The notes beneath the pieces are model-generated. The model had not been told where the DNA came from, did no database searches, and saw only the letters and a list, made by a program, of their open reading frames with translations. 64,000 nt of DNA. Origin: Roseococcus suduntuyensis. GTDB lineage: Bacteria; Pseudomonadota; Alphaproteobacteria; Acetobacterales; Acetobacteraceae. How positions within the stretch are numbered: position 1 is the stretch's first letter; each line of letters begins with the position of its first letter. The DNA lies in contig NZ_JACIDJ010000001.1 in the NCBI RefSeq assembly GCF_014196305.1, forward strand, positions 647,683 through 711,682. Reading direction: 5' to 3'. Shown here piece by piece: positions 40,811 through 48,751 of this stretch. The position numbers were made by a program, and so were the translations under genes.

Positions 40811-43087
40811 GTGAACTGGATCCTCGCCCTCATCCCCTGCCTGGCGTTGCTGGCCGTTCCGGCGGTAGCGCTCGGCCTGCGCGCGCGACCCGCGCTCGCC
40901 CCCGCGCTGGCGCTGCTGCCGGCGACGCTCTTCGGCCTCATCCTGCTGCTGCCGCTGGGCGCCACCTTCCGCCTGGACTGGATGCCGGCCTTCGGCATCG
41001 GCTTCGGCTTCCGCCTGGATGGGCTTTCGCAGCTGATGGCGCTGCTCATCACCGGCATCGGCGCCGGCATCTTCCTGTTCTCGGGCAGCTACATGACCAG
41101 CTACCCGAAGCAGCACCGCTTCATGGCGGTGCTGACGCTGTTCATGGCGGCGATGCTGGGCGCGGTGCTGGCCGATGACCTGATCGTGCTGTTCATCTTC
41201 TGGGAGCTGACCAGCCTCGCCTCCTTCATGCTGATCGGCTTCGAGGCCCACAAGCCCGCCGCCCGTCGCGCCGCCCAGCAGGGCTTGCTGGTGACGGTCT
41301 CGGGCGGGCTCGCGATGCTGGCCGGCATCCTGCTGCTGGGCAGCGCGGCCGGCACCTTCACCATCTCCGAAATCCTGGCGAACCGCGCGGTGCTGGCCAC
41401 GCACGCCTTCACGCCCTGGATCATCGTGCTGGTGGCGATGGGCTGCTTCGCGAAGTCGGCGCAGTGGCCGCTGCACATGTGGCTGCCCAACGCGATGGCG
41501 GCACCCACCCCCGTCTCGGCCTACCTGCATTCCGCCACGATGGTGAAGCTCGGCGTCTATCTGCTGGCGCGGCTGAACCCCGCCTTCCAGGAATGGGCGC
41601 TGTGGCAGGGGCTGCTGACCGGCGCGGGCACGCTGACCATGCTGACCGGCGCCGTGCTGGCCCTGCGCGAGCGCGACCTGAAGCGCAAGCTCGCCTGGTC
41701 CACCGTGGTGGCGCTGGGCACGCTGGTGACGCTGATCGGGCTGGAGGAACCGCTGGCGGCCACCGCGGCCGTGGTGTTCCTGCTGGTGCACGCGCTCTAC
41801 AAGGCGAGCCTGTTCCTCGTGGCCGGCATCCTCGACAAGAAGGCCGGCACGCGCGACGCGCTGATGCTGCGCGGCCTCGGCCGGCACATGCCGCTCACCG
41901 CCATCGCGGCACTTCTGGCCGCGCTCTCCATGGCCGGCGCGCCGGGCTTCATCGGCTACATGGCCAAGGACCTGCTGTTCACCGTGCAGCTCGGCGTGCC
42001 GGGCCTGCTGCCCCTGGTGGCGCTGCTGGTCAACGCGGCCATGGTGGTGGTGGCCGGCGTGGTCGCGGTGCGCCCCTTCTTCGGCAAGCCCATGGAAATG
42101 GAGCGCCAGGCCAAGGACCCCGGCTTCACCATGCTGGCCGCGCCGCTGACCCTGGCCATCCTGGGTCTCGTCTTCGGCCTGGCGCCGGCCCTGATCTCGG
42201 TGAACCTGGTCGAGCCCGCGGCCGCCGCCATCCTGGGCGAGCCCACCGGCGTCGCGCTCGGCGACAAGCAGGCGACCGAGATCGTCTACTACCTCTCGCT
42301 CGTGGTGCTGGGGCTGGGCGTCATCGCCTTCCTCGCCTGGACGCGGTTGCAGCCGCGCCTGGCCGCGCAGACCTGGCTCGACGACTACGGGCCGGATGCC
42401 GCCTATGGGCGCATCCTGCGCGGCGTGTCCGTGATCTCCGGCGCGGTGACGCGCCGCGTGCAGACCGGCAGCCTGCGCTTCTACATCGGCGCCAGCGTGG
42501 TGCTGATGTTCGGCGGCACGCTGGTGCTGCTGGTGGCGGGCGGTGGCCTCGGCCTGCCCTCGGCCGACCCGTTGCCGCTGCCGCACCAGGCGGTGCTGGT
42601 GGGCCTCGTCATCGCGGGGGCGGTGGCCGCCTGCCGGCTGCAGATGCTGTTCGCGCAGGTGATGGCGGCGGCGGTGGTGGGCTTCGGCGTCGGCATCCTG
42701 TTCCTGACGCTGGGCGCGGCGGACCTCGCCTTCACCCAGTTCACCGTCGAGACCATCGCCATCGTGCTGCTGGTGGCCATCCTCGCGCGCCTTCCCTTCC
42801 GCGAGCTGGACGCGCGCCGGCGGGAGGAGCACCGCCGCGACGGCGCCATCGCCATCGGCGCGGGCGTGGTGGGTTTCCTCACGCTGCTGGCCGTGCTGTC
42901 GGTGCCCTTCGACACGCAGATGCCCGACTGGATGGGCGCCGCCGCCTGGCCCGAGGCCAAGGGCCGCAACGTCGTCAACGTCATCCTGGTGGATTTCCGC
43001 GCGCTGGACACGCTGGGCGAGATCGCGGTGCTGCTGATCGCGGCGCTGGCGGCCACGGTGCTGCTGCGCCGCGCGCGGGGGAAGTGA
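40811..43087 (+). CDS. mrpA: Mrp Na+/H+ antiporter subunit A
   Basis: 758-residue multi-helix antiporter subunit homologous to NuoL. The proton-channel core contains FRLDGLSQLMALLITGIGAGIFLFSGSYM, DDLIVLFIFWELTSLASFMLIGFE and FAKSAQWPLHMWLPNAMAAPTPVSAYLHSATMVKLGVYLLAR. The C-terminal MbhD/MbhE-like part is present (LFAQVMAAAVVGFGVGILFLTLGAADLAFTQFTVETIAIVLLVAIL and NVVNVILVDFRALDTLGEIAVLLIAALAA). The MrpB domain is not fused. The start is a GTG without Shine-Dalgarno, about 2 nt from the predicted sigma54 start site, so the mRNA may be leaderless. It is the first gene of a same-strand run to 53064. Confidence 0.95.
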   Translation: MNWILALIPCLALLAVPAVALGLRARPALAPALALLPATLFGLILLLPLGATFRLDWMPAFGIGFGFRLDGLSQLMALLITGIGAGIFLFSGSYMTSYPKQHRFMAVLTLFMAAMLGAVLADDLIVLFIFWELTSLASFMLIGFEAHKPAARRAAQQGLLVTVSGGLAMLAGILLLGSAAGTFTISEILANRAVLATHAFTPWIIVLVAMGCFAKSAQWPLHMWLPNAMAAPTPVSAYLHSATMVKLGVYLLARLNPAFQEWALWQGLLTGAGTLTMLTGAVLALRERDLKRKLAWSTVVALGTLVTLIGLEEPLAATAAVVFLLVHALYKASLFLVAGILDKKAGTRDALMLRGLGRHMPLTAIAALLAALSMAGAPGFIGYMAKDLLFTVQLGVPGLLPLVALLVNAAMVVVAGVVAVRPFFGKPMEMERQAKDPGFTMLAAPLTLAILGLVFGLAPALISVNLVEPAAAAILGEPTGVALGDKQATEIVYYLSLVVLGLGVIAFLAWTRLQPRLAAQTWLDDYGPDAAYGRILRGVSVISGAVTRRVQTGSLRFYIGASVVLMFGGTLVLLVAGGGLGLPSADPLPLPHQAVLVGLVIAGAVAACRLQMLFAQVMAAAVVGFGVGILFLTLGAADLAFTQFTVETIAIVLLVAILARLPFRELDARRREEHRRDGAIAIGAGVVGFLTLLAVLSVPFDTQMPDWMGAAAWPEAKGRNVVNVILVDFRALDTLGEIAVLLIAALAATVLLRRARGK

Positions 43088-43090
43088 GCC

Positions 43091-43489
43091 ATGAAGACCA
43101 GCTTCATCATGAACGCATCGGCCCGCTATGTGCTGTGGGCCTGTGTCCTCCTCTCCCTCTTCGTGCTGCTGCGCGGCCACAATGAGCCGGGCGGCGGCTT
43201 CATCGGCGGGCTGATCGGTGCGCTGGGCTTCGTCTTCCACGCGCTGGCGCGCGGGGCGGGGGCCACGCGCGCGGTGCTGCGGCTGCAGCCGCTGACCTGG
43301 GCGGGCATCGGCCTGCTGTTCGGCATCCTGGCCGGCCTGCCGGCGCTGCTGTTGTTCGGGGAGCCCTTCCTCACGCAGCAATGGCTGGGCGCCACCCCCA
43401 TCGGCACCACCGTGCTGTTCGACCTGGGCGTCTATCTCGTCGTGCTGGGCTTCGCGCTCGCCTTCGTGCTGCCCTTCATGGAGGCCTGA
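43091..43489 (+). CDS. mrpB: Mrp antiporter subunit B
   Basis: 132-residue four-helix MrpB/MnhB protein. The signature [27 protein letters not shown] is clear, and [20 protein letters not shown] closes the protein. It begins 3 nt after mrpA. A separate mrpB is the seven-gene arrangement; in many proteobacteria it is fused to subunit A. Confidence 0.95.
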   Translation: MKTSFIMNASARYVLWACVLLSLFVLLRGHNEPGGGFIGGLIGALGFVFHALARGAGATRAVLRLQPLTWAGIGLLFGILAGLPALLLFGEPFLTQQWLGATPIGTTVLFDLGVYLVVLGFALAFVLPFMEA

Positions 43490-43493
43490 GCCC

Positions 43494-43928
43494 ATGGAAT
43501 TCCTCCTGGCGCTCCTCTTCGGCGTGCTGCTCTCCGCCGCCATCTACCTGCTGATGGCGCGTTCCCTCGCGCGGTCCATCCTGGGCCTGCTGCTGCTGGG
43601 CAATGCGGCGAACATCGCGATCATCGCCAGCGGCCGCGTGCTGGGCTGGGCGCCGCCGCTCGTGGCGCCCGGCGCCAATGCCCTGGTGGCCGATGCCTCC
43701 AACCCGCTGCCCCAGGCGCTGGTGCTGACGGCCATCGTCATCTCCTTCGGCCTCACGGCCTATGTGATGGTGCTGAGCTGGGCGGTCTGGCGCGGCAAGG
43801 GCACGCTCGACACCGAGGCCCTGCGCGTCGCCGAACCGCGCGGCCTGCCCGCCGCCGATGCGCGTGAGGCCGCGGAGGCCGAGACTTTGGCCGCCGACCT
43901 GCTGCCCACCCGCACGGGAGCCCGCTGA
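43494..43928 (+). CDS. mrpC: Mrp antiporter subunit C (NuoK-like)
   Basis: 144-residue three-helix NuoK homologue. Conserved regions are SAAIYLLMARSLARSILGLLLLGNAANIAIIASGR, PLVAPGANALVADASNPLPQALVLTAIVISFGLTAYVMVL, with the NPLPQALVLTAIVI run diagnostic for MrpC. The cytoplasmic tail of about 45 residues is Ala/Glu-rich and not conserved. It is joined to mrpD by a 1-nt overlap (TGATG). Confidence 0.95.
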   Translation: MEFLLALLFGVLLSAAIYLLMARSLARSILGLLLLGNAANIAIIASGRVLGWAPPLVAPGANALVADASNPLPQALVLTAIVISFGLTAYVMVLSWAVWRGKGTLDTEALRVAEPRGLPAADAREAAEAETLAADLLPTRTGAR

Positions 43929-45442
43929 TGGCCACCCGCGCCGACTGGCTGCTCGCGCTGCCACTCCTCCTGCCGCTGCTGGCCTGCGCGGCCACGGCGG
44001 CGCTGCAATCCCGCCGTGACCTCCAGCGCGGCATCACGGCGGTGACGGCCGTGGGCCTGCTGCTGGCCTCCGCGGCCCTGGTGGCCGAGGTGATCGCGCG
44101 CGGCGTCATCGCCTCGCAGATGGGCCAGTGGCCCGCACCCTTCGGCATCACGCTGGTGGCGGACCTCTTTGCCGCCTCCATGGTCGCGATCACGGCGCTG
44201 ATGTACGCCGCCACCGCCCTCTACGCGCGCGGCGACACGGACGTGCTGGAGAACGAGGCGCTGTGGCACCCGCTGCTGGCCGCGCTGGCCCTTGGTGTCG
44301 GCGGCGCCTTCCTGGCGGGCGACCTGTTCAACCTCTACGTCTGGTTCGAGGTGATGCTCATCGCCTCCTTCGGCCTGATCGTGCTGGGCGGCGGGCGCGA
44401 GCAGCTGGATGGCGCGGTGAAGTATGCCATGCTGAACCTGCTGGCCACGACGGTGTTCCTGATTTCGGTCGGCATGATGTACGGGCTGACGGGCACGCTG
44501 AACCTGGCCGACATGGCCCGCCGCATCCCCGAGATCGAGAACCAGGGCGCGGTCGCGGCGGTGGCCTTCCTCATGCTGGCGGCCTTCGGCGCCAAGGCGG
44601 CGGTGTTCCCGCTGTTCTTCTGGCTACCGGCCTCCTACCACACGGCCATCGCGCCGGTGGCGGCCATCTTCGCCGCGCTGCTGACGAAGGTCGGCGTCTA
44701 CGCGCTGATCCGCATCGTCACGCTGCTGCTGCCCGAGGGCCATGCCTGGGTGGCGCCGCTGATGTGGTTCCTGGCCGCCGGCACCATGGTGGTGGGCGTG
44801 CTGGGCGCGGCGGCGCATTGGGAAATCCGGCGCATCCTGTCGTTCCACATCATCAGCCAGATCGGCTACATGATCGTGGGCATCGCCATCGCGACGCCCT
44901 TGGCGCTGGCGGGTGCCGTTCTCTACATGCTGCACCATATCGTGGTGAAGGCGAACCTGTTCCTGGTGGCGGGTGTGATCCGCCGCGCGGGCGGCACCTT
45001 CTCGCTGGCCACGCTGGGCGGGCTGTGGCGCCGCGACCCGTGGCTCGGTCTGCTGTTCGCCATTCCCGCGCTGTCGCTGGCCGGCATTCCGCCGTTCTCC
45101 GGCTTCTGGGCCAAGCTGTTCGTGTTGAAGTCGGGCTTCGACGCGGGGTGGTATGTGCTGGCGGGCATCGCGCTCGCGACGGGCATCCTCACCCTCTACT
45201 CCATGCTCAAGATCTGGATGGAGGCCTTCTGGAAGGAAGTGCCCGAGGGCACGCCCGAGCTGCCGCCCATCACCGGCGCCACGCGCTGGTTGCTGCTGGC
45301 GCCGGTCGCGGGGCTTGGCCTCATCACCATCACCATCGGGCTCTGGACCGAGCCCTTCGCCGCCTTCGCGCTGGCTGCCGGCGAACAGCTCGCCAGCCGG
45401 GAGGCCTACATCACCGCCGTGATGGGAGTGATCCGGCCATGA
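43928..45442 (+). CDS. mrpD: Mrp antiporter subunit D (NuoM/N-like)
   Basis: 504-residue NuoM/NuoN-like subunit with about 14 helices. Key runs are FLAGDLFNLYVWFEVMLIASFGLIVLGG (with the antiporter-essential Glu), FGAKAAVFPLFFWLPASYHTAIAPVAAIFAALLTKVGVYALIRI (with the conserved Lys), and HIISQIGYMIVGIAI followed by LYMLHHIVVKANLFLVAGVI. It is essential for ion exchange in Mrp complexes. Overlaps mrpE by four bases. Confidence 0.96.
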   Translation: MATRADWLLALPLLLPLLACAATAALQSRRDLQRGITAVTAVGLLLASAALVAEVIARGVIASQMGQWPAPFGITLVADLFAASMVAITALMYAATALYARGDTDVLENEALWHPLLAALALGVGGAFLAGDLFNLYVWFEVMLIASFGLIVLGGGREQLDGAVKYAMLNLLATTVFLISVGMMYGLTGTLNLADMARRIPEIENQGAVAAVAFLMLAAFGAKAAVFPLFFWLPASYHTAIAPVAAIFAALLTKVGVYALIRIVTLLLPEGHAWVAPLMWFLAAGTMVVGVLGAAAHWEIRRILSFHIISQIGYMIVGIAIATPLALAGAVLYMLHHIVVKANLFLVAGVIRRAGGTFSLATLGGLWRRDPWLGLLFAIPALSLAGIPPFSGFWAKLFVLKSGFDAGWYVLAGIALATGILTLYSMLKIWMEAFWKEVPEGTPELPPITGATRWLLLAPVAGLGLITITIGLWTEPFAAFALAAGEQLASREAYITAVMGVIRP

Positions 45443-45792
45443 CCGAGAAAGCCCCGACCCCACGCCCCTGGAACATCCTGGCCTGGCTCTGGCTGCTGGT
45501 GCTCTTCCTGCGGGAGCTGGTGCTGTCCGCCTGGGCCGTGATCAGCGCCACGCTGGCGCCCAATGTGCGCGCGCGCTCCGGCGTGGTGGCGGTGCCGCTG
45601 CGGCTGCGTTCCGCGGCCGGCATCACGCTGCTGGCCGACATGGTGACGCTGACGCCCGGCACCACCGCGCTGCATGTCTCGGAGGACCGCAGCATTCTCT
45701 ACGTGCATGTCATGGACATCGAGAGCCCCGAAGCCGTCCGCGCCAGCATCGCGCAACGGCTGGAGCGCCCGGCGATGCGGGTGTTGCGATGA
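45439..45792 (+). CDS. mrpE: Mrp antiporter subunit E
   Basis: 117-residue MrpE protein, shorter than many (about 160) because it retains essentially one N-terminal hydrophobic hairpin (ILAWLWLLVLFLRELVLSAWAVISATL) followed by the soluble domain RARSGVVAVPLRLRSAAGITLLADMVTLTPGTTALHVSEDRSILYVHVMD, which is the family signature. The start is the ATG overlapping the mrpD stop (ATGA). Confidence 0.93.
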   Translation: MTEKAPTPRPWNILAWLWLLVLFLRELVLSAWAVISATLAPNVRARSGVVAVPLRLRSAAGITLLADMVTLTPGTTALHVSEDRSILYVHVMDIESPEAVRASIAQRLERPAMRVLR

Positions 45793-46079
45793 GCTTCCTG
45801 ACCGTCGCCCTCATCTTCTCCGCCCTGATGGTCGCGGTGGCCGTGGGCCTGACCGGCTGGCGCATGCTGCACGGCCCGGGCATCGCCGACCGCGCGGTGG
45901 CCATGGACCTGCTGGGCCTGCTGGCCGTGGCGGCCACCGCGCTGGTGGCGCTGGGCGGCGGCTACCTCGCGCTGCTCGACATCGCGCTGGGGCTGGGCCT
46001 GGTGGGCTTCATCGGCGCCGTGGGTGTCGCCACCTTCATCAAGCGCGCATCCGAACCGCCGGAGGACCAGGATGTCTGA
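45789..46079 (+). CDS. mrpF: Mrp antiporter subunit F
   Basis: 96-residue three-helix MrpF. GWRMLHGPGIADRAVAMDLLGLLAVAATALVAL is the family hallmark (GP...DR..A.D), followed by LDIALGLGLVGFIGAVGVATFIKR. Overlaps mrpE by four bases and mrpG by eight. Confidence 0.95.
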   Translation: MSFLTVALIFSALMVAVAVGLTGWRMLHGPGIADRAVAMDLLGLLAVAATALVALGGGYLALLDIALGLGLVGFIGAVGVATFIKRASEPPEDQDV

Positions 46080-46812
46080 GATCGTCGCGGCGCTGCTGCT
46101 GCTGTCGGGCGCCACCATCTCGTTGATCGCGGCCATCGGCGTGGCGCGCCTGCCCGATGCCTTCCTGCGGATGCATGCCGCCACCAAGGCCGGCGTGGTC
46201 GGCGCGGGGCTGACGCTGCTCGGCGTCGCCTTCGCCTTCGACACGGGCGAGGCCTGGTTCCGCGTCACCCTCATCGTGGTCTTCCTGCTGGTGACGGTGC
46301 CCATCTCTTCCCACGCGCTGGGGCGCGCGGCCTATGTGGGCGGGGCGCCCATGTGGTCGGGCACGGTGATGGACGACCTCAAGGGCGTGCTGCCCCGCCA
46401 CGCGATCGACGCGGACCCCGAGGCGCAGCGCGCCATCGCCATGCCGGTGGGCGCGGCCGGCCCCGAGACCGGTGCCCGCCCCGCGCCGCATGCTGCTGGC
46501 CCTGGCCGATGGGGCGGGTGCCGCCGCCTCCCTGCGCGCCGCGCTGGAGGTGACCGCCGGCCCGCGCACCGAAGTGACGCTGCTGAGCCTGCTCTGCACG
46601 CCCAGCCTCAACCAGACCGGTCCCATGCCCGTGGGCGGCGCGCATTTCGGACGCCGCCTGGTGGAGGGCCGCTTCGCCAAGGCGCGCGAGGCCGCGGCTT
46701 CGCTCGCCACCCAGATGGAGACCTTCTGCCAGACCCAGGGCTACCATTTCCGCATGCGCCACGAGGAGGGCGATGCGGGCACCCTGCTGGGCCATGCCGC
46801 CGCGCATCATGA
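46072..46812 (+). CDS. mrpG: Mrp antiporter subunit G with an abnormal out-of-frame C-terminal extension
   Basis: The first 115 or so residues are a normal MrpG: three helices with LLLSGATISLIAAIGVARLPDAFLRMHAATKAGVVGAGL, VTVPISSHALGRAAYVGG and WSGTVMDDLKG. Beyond about residue 135 the frame stays open for a further 110 or so codons of Arg/Pro/Gly/His-rich sequence that is simply the shifted reading of the next gene (46472-47272). As read, the protein is 246 residues against about 110-130 normally. Likely the native stop was lost, or one base is wrong near 46460-46490. The conserved part is intact, so the subunit is probably functional. Confidence 0.8.
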   Translation: MSEIVAALLLLSGATISLIAAIGVARLPDAFLRMHAATKAGVVGAGLTLLGVAFAFDTGEAWFRVTLIVVFLLVTVPISSHALGRAAYVGGAPMWSGTVMDDLKGVLPRHAIDADPEAQRAIAMPVGAAGPETGARPAPHAAGPGRWGGCRRLPARRAGGDRRPAHRSDAAEPALHAQPQPDRSHARGRRAFRTPPGGGPLRQGARGRGFARHPDGDLLPDPGLPFPHAPRGGRCGHPAGPCRRAS

Positions 46813-47272
46813 CCTCACGGTGCTGCCGCGGGGCACCTGGTTCGACCACGCGCAGGCGCTGGAGGAGGGCTATGCCGCCCAGCGTTCGGCGCGCGTGTCG
46901 CTGCCCGGGCTGCTGCTGGCCGCGCCCGACTTCACCATGCCCGGCGCGCTGCACTTCCTGCATGAGGGCGACCTGGCCTCCAGCGAGGCGCTGAAGCGCT
47001 TCCTCGGCCTCTCTTTCCTCGCGCATCTGCCGTTGACCATCACGGGGCTCGACCTCGACGGCGCGGATGCGGCGCTGGAGGAGGCGGTGGCGCTGGCGGC
47101 GGCGCGCGAACGCCCGGTGCATCGCGGCCCCGCGCTGCTGCACCCGGATCGCCCGGTGCCGTTGCCGGCCTTCACGGGTGGGGCCTTGGCCATCATCCCC
47201 GCCCGCTCCTCTTCCGGGCGGACGGCGTGGCGCAGCCTGCGCGAGATGGAGGCCTCGGTCCTTCTCGCCTGA
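46472..47272 (+). CDS. Usp-like protein inside the Mrp operon
   Basis: 266-residue soluble protein that resembles tandem universal stress proteins: an N-terminal RRMLLALADGAGAAASLRAALEV start, a central DLTVLPRGTWF, and a C-terminal GALAIIPARSSSGRTAWRSLREMEASVLLA at the place where Usp domains carry their nucleotide-binding loop. The canonical G-2x-G-9x-G-S/T motif is not evident, so ATP binding is uncertain. The start is a GTG (46472) or the ATG at 46490; the first 341 nt overlap the extended mrpG frame. Its place between mrpG and the kinase suggests a regulatory or accessory role for the antiporter (inference). Confidence 0.65.
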   Translation: MPAPRRMLLALADGAGAAASLRAALEVTAGPRTEVTLLSLLCTPSLNQTGPMPVGGAHFGRRLVEGRFAKAREAAASLATQMETFCQTQGYHFRMRHEEGDAGTLLGHAAAHHDLTVLPRGTWFDHAQALEEGYAAQRSARVSLPGLLLAAPDFTMPGALHFLHEGDLASSEALKRFLGLSFLAHLPLTITGLDLDGADAALEEAVALAAARERPVHRGPALLHPDRPVPLPAFTGGALAIIPARSSSGRTAWRSLREMEASVLLA

Positions 47273-47285
47273 TTTCGCGGGCGGT

Positions 47286-47305
47286 CGGGGTGGCGGGCCG
47301 CCCCG
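47286..47305 (+). other. Hairpin in the 45-nt gap between the Usp-like gene and the kinase
   Basis: CGGGGTGG / CCGCCCCG arms (one G-U pair) around a 4-nt loop. It is the only gap longer than 20 nt within the 40811-53064 run and could be a processing or partial termination point. Confidence 0.35.
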
Positions 47306-47317
47306 GCCTGCCCCCAT

Positions 47318-48751
47318 ATGGACCGCATGCCGCTTCGCTACTCCCGTGCCTGGAACGCGCTGCCCATCGCGCTCAGCCTGCCGCTGCTGGCGGGGCTGGC
47401 GGCCTTCGCGGCGGCGCTGATCGTGGCGCAGGTGGCCACACGCTCATTGGAACGGGAATTCGCGCGGGAGGCGGCGCGGCTGGGCGATGTGTATCTCGAC
47501 GGCATCTCGGCGGCGCTGATCGAACCCCTCCGCGCGCGCGACCGCCGCGCCATCGAGGCCGCGATGCTGCGCGCCCTGGGGTTCCAGGAGGGCGTGCGGG
47601 AACAGCGGCTGGTCGTGGTGCCCGAGCCAGGCGCCGTGCCCATCGTGGTCGGCGCGCGCGAGGACCCGGCCCTGCCGCCCCCCTTCACCCAGGGCCGCCA
47701 AGGCGCATGGGAAGTGTCGCCCGATGCCCGCACCGCATGGGCGCAGCGCACTTTGCTGGTGGAGGGCGCGCCCCCCGCCCAGGTCGCCGCGCAGCTGGAC
47801 TTCGCGCGGTCGCTGGAACGGCGCGCGCAGCTTGGGCCGCTGCTGCTGGGGCTGGAGGGGATGCTCGCCGCCCTGGCCGGCATGCTGGTCGCGTTGCTGA
47901 CACGCCGGGCCTTGGCGCCGCTGCTGGCCGTCACCGAGGCGCTGGACCGCGCCGGCGCCGGCGATTTCCGCCCGAGCATTGCCGCGCAGCGCCCGCCCGC
48001 CGGCACCGAGGCCGCGCGCCTCATCGAGGCGGTGGACCTCATGTCCGCGCGCCTCGCGGAGCGCGAACGCCTCGCCGCGCGCCTCGCGGAACGCGCCCAG
48101 GCGGCGGAACTGGGCGACCTCGCGGCCACGGTGGCGCATGAGGTTCGGAACCCCCTGGCGGGCATGCTGACCGCGCTGGGCTCGGCCCGCCGCTTCGGCG
48201 AGAGCCGGGCGGCGCGCGAGGAGGCGCTCGATCTTGTGGAGCGGGGCCTCCGGCAAATCCAGCAGGTGGTGCAGACCACGCTGGACGTTCATCGCGGCAC
48301 CCTGGCCCCTCGCCCCCTGACGCGCGAGGATTTGGAGGATGTGGTGCGCCTGGTCCGCCCGGAGGCAGAGCGGCGCGGCCTGCGCCTGGAACTGGCTGGC
48401 GAACTGCCGGAACCCTTCCCCGCCGACGCGCTGCCGGTGCGTCAGGCGCTGCTGAACCTGCTGCTGAACGCGGTGGCGGCGACCGGCGCGGGCGGCGTGG
48501 TGTCCCTGGGTGTCAGGCGCGAGGCGGATGGCACGCTGCGCCTGGAAGTGGCCGATGAGGGCGGCGGCCTGCCCGAACCCGCCCTGCGCCAGATCGAGGG
48601 GGGAGCGCGCAGCGGGCCGGGCCTCGGGCTGTCGGTGGTGATGGCGCAGTTGGCGCGCCTCGATGGCCGCATCGAGGTGGACTCCCGACCCGGCGAGGCC
48701 ACGCACATCGCCCTCTTCCTCCCGCCCGCGCCGGAGGGGGCGGCGGCATGA
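47318..48751 (+). CDS. NtrB-like sensor histidine kinase
   Basis: 477-residue membrane histidine kinase. Two transmembrane helices (about 16-40 and 170-195) flank a periplasmic sensor of about 130 residues without a recognisable family. Then follow a HAMP-like linker (RRALAPLLAVTEALDRAGAGDF), a HisKA domain with the phosphoacceptor in TVAHEVRNPLAGML, and the ATPase domain with N-box LLNLLLNAVAAT, G1 VADEGGGLP and G2 GPGLGLSVVMAQL. HEVRNPL is the NtrB/sigma54-activator kinase type. It overlaps the response-regulator gene by ATGA, so they are a cognate pair. The stimulus may be ionic or pH stress, given its operon. Confidence 0.92.
   Translation: MDRMPLRYSRAWNALPIALSLPLLAGLAAFAAALIVAQVATRSLEREFAREAARLGDVYLDGISAALIEPLRARDRRAIEAAMLRALGFQEGVREQRLVVVPEPGAVPIVVGAREDPALPPPFTQGRQGAWEVSPDARTAWAQRTLLVEGAPPAQVAAQLDFARSLERRAQLGPLLLGLEGMLAALAGMLVALLTRRALAPLLAVTEALDRAGAGDFRPSIAAQRPPAGTEAARLIEAVDLMSARLAERERLAARLAERAQAAELGDLAATVAHEVRNPLAGMLTALGSARRFGESRAAREEALDLVERGLRQIQQVVQTTLDVHRGTLAPRPLTREDLEDVVRLVRPEAERRGLRLELAGELPEPFPADALPVRQALLNLLLNAVAATGAGGVVSLGVRREADGTLRLEVADEGGGLPEPALRQIEGGARSGPGLGLSVVMAQLARLDGRIEVDSRPGEATHIALFLPPAPEGAAA

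Noticed and set aside
40730-43543. Very long minus-strand open frame opposite mrpA-mrpB
   Set aside because: Gln/Arg/His-rich translation with no motif; a GC-driven shadow of the strongly conserved plus-strand Mrp genes.
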